Origin: HB2-32-21 sp041603535
Lineage (GTDB): Bacteria; Pseudomonadota; Gammaproteobacteria; Pseudomonadales; Porticoccaceae
Direction: 5' to 3'
Length of the DNA stretch: 64,000 bases
Assembly: GCA_041603535.1 (NCBI GenBank)
Contig: JBFIEE010000006.1
Location: 1 to 64,000, forward strand
Shown in pieces: positions 63,615 to 64,000 of this stretch (position 1 is its first letter; each line of letters starts with the position of its first letter). Both the position numbers and the translations under genes were made by a program. Below the pieces are notes generated by a model, which saw nothing but the letters and a program-made list of their open reading frames with translations, was not told the DNA's origin and searched no databases.

Positions 63615-64000
63615 GTCTGAGGCAAGCGACAGGCGTCCTGGCGGTTCGTGCGATGGTTTGTATGATGGTCGTTCCGACTCGGCCGATAGCGATCACCACG
63701 TCGCTAGCTGCCCCCAGGTAGTTGGTGAATGGCGAGAGGGGCGCTCGACACAGGTTGCTGACGAGGTTATTTGTGAAACCGCCGTTGCACTGGTGTACAA
63801 CGGTATATCTCATGTCGTGATGATGGCGACTCCCGATTACCTTGAAGATTTGGCCCTCGGTTTTAGTCTTACGGAAGGCATTCTTCAGCACCCCGCTCAA
63901 CTTTATGATATGTCGGTCGTACCGCGGCGTGTTGCGGTGGGCGGGCGCGGCGCAGATGACCGCCGTGGTGCAGGGAATGATACGGCTGGTGATCTGGACG
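63589..64000 (+). CDS. fdhD: formate dehydrogenase accessory protein FdhD (partial)
   Basis: An open frame from ATG 63589 to the window end (137 codons), so truncated at the 3' side. VICETAVALVYNGISHVVMMATPDYLEDLALGFSLTEGI is split across the FdhD core, a sulfur carrier that delivers sulfur to the molybdenum cofactor of the dehydrogenase. A variable, Ser/Asp-rich N-terminal stretch (~res 8-45) precedes it. It overlaps fdsA by 26 bp, matching the fdsGBAC order of other soluble formate dehydrogenases. Confidence 0.92.
   Translation, partial: MKKPVQPAESEASDRRPGGSCDGLYDGRSDSADSDHHVASCPQVVGEWREGRSTQVADEVICETAVALVYNGISHVVMMATPDYLEDLALGFSLTEGILQHPAQLYDMSVVPRRVAVGGRGADDRRGAGNDTAGDLD

Overview
The window is a 64 kb piece of a gammaproteobacterial chromosome. 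Gene order (lolB-ispE-tRNA-Gln-prs-rplY-pth-ychF, hemA-prfA-prmC, gatCAB divergent from mreBCD-maf-rng-yhdP, a PA4642-family gene) is that of the Pseudomonas/Cellvibrio side of the class. The acyl-CoA, formate, P450 and LLM-oxidoreductase genes suggest an aerobic, probably marine, heterotroph near Spongiibacteraceae/Halieaceae. That placement is inference; no rRNA or other species marker is present.

Layout. (1) 1-3.6 kb: a foreign segment. It is an integron cassette array of four cassettes, all on the + strand, each closed by an attC site. The boundary hexamers agree with the matching attC ends perfectly for two cassettes, with one mismatch for a third and by G-T wobble for the fourth. Cargo: an SDR oxidoreductase, a PD-(D/E)XK (Mrr-like) nuclease, a HEPN/AbiU2-like protein and a YdcZ-type small transporter. 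An IS30-type transposase remnant follows, and the segment ends at the 3' end of a tRNA-Met gene. No integrase gene is in view. (2) 3.6-15.1 kb: core genes, with an EamA exporter, ychF, pth, rplY, prs, tRNA-Gln, ispE, lolB and a TPR lipoprotein on the minus strand, divergent from hemA-prfA-prmC. (3) 15.1-32.3 kb: mixed metabolic and envelope genes, including a DUF429-like protein, LLM oxidoreductase, D-aminoacylase-like amidohydrolase, lipoprotein, PilZ, MATE, GltS-like FMN protein, DoxX, rhlB, cysZ, class III CoA-transferase, aldehyde dehydrogenase, an orphan oxidase subunit III/IV-like pair and a 2-haloacid dehalogenase-like protein. A 7-copy 17-bp minisatellite lies at 29.5 kb. (4) 32.3-40.8 kb: an RbbA/YhiI-like ABC export operon, an 850-bp gap, and a bifunctional enoyl-CoA hydratase/3-hydroxyacyl-CoA dehydrogenase. 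(5) 40.8-54.8 kb: gatCAB and the mre cluster through yhdP and a nitrilase-family gene, then a Bax1-I family protein. The usual tldD does not follow the nitrilase gene. (6) 54.9-64 kb: a Rieske-cytochrome P450 fusion, a BKACE enzyme, a secreted MsrB with an unusual cysteine pattern, and an NAD-dependent molybdenum formate dehydrogenase operon (fdsGBA plus fdhD, cut by the window end).

Most notable: the cassette array with two possible defence proteins; the single-chain Rieske-P450 protein; mreC, whose homology and Shine-Dalgarno placement both point to a non-canonical AUC start; and the 17-bp tandem repeat. Domain and family names come from reading motifs by eye; no database search was run.
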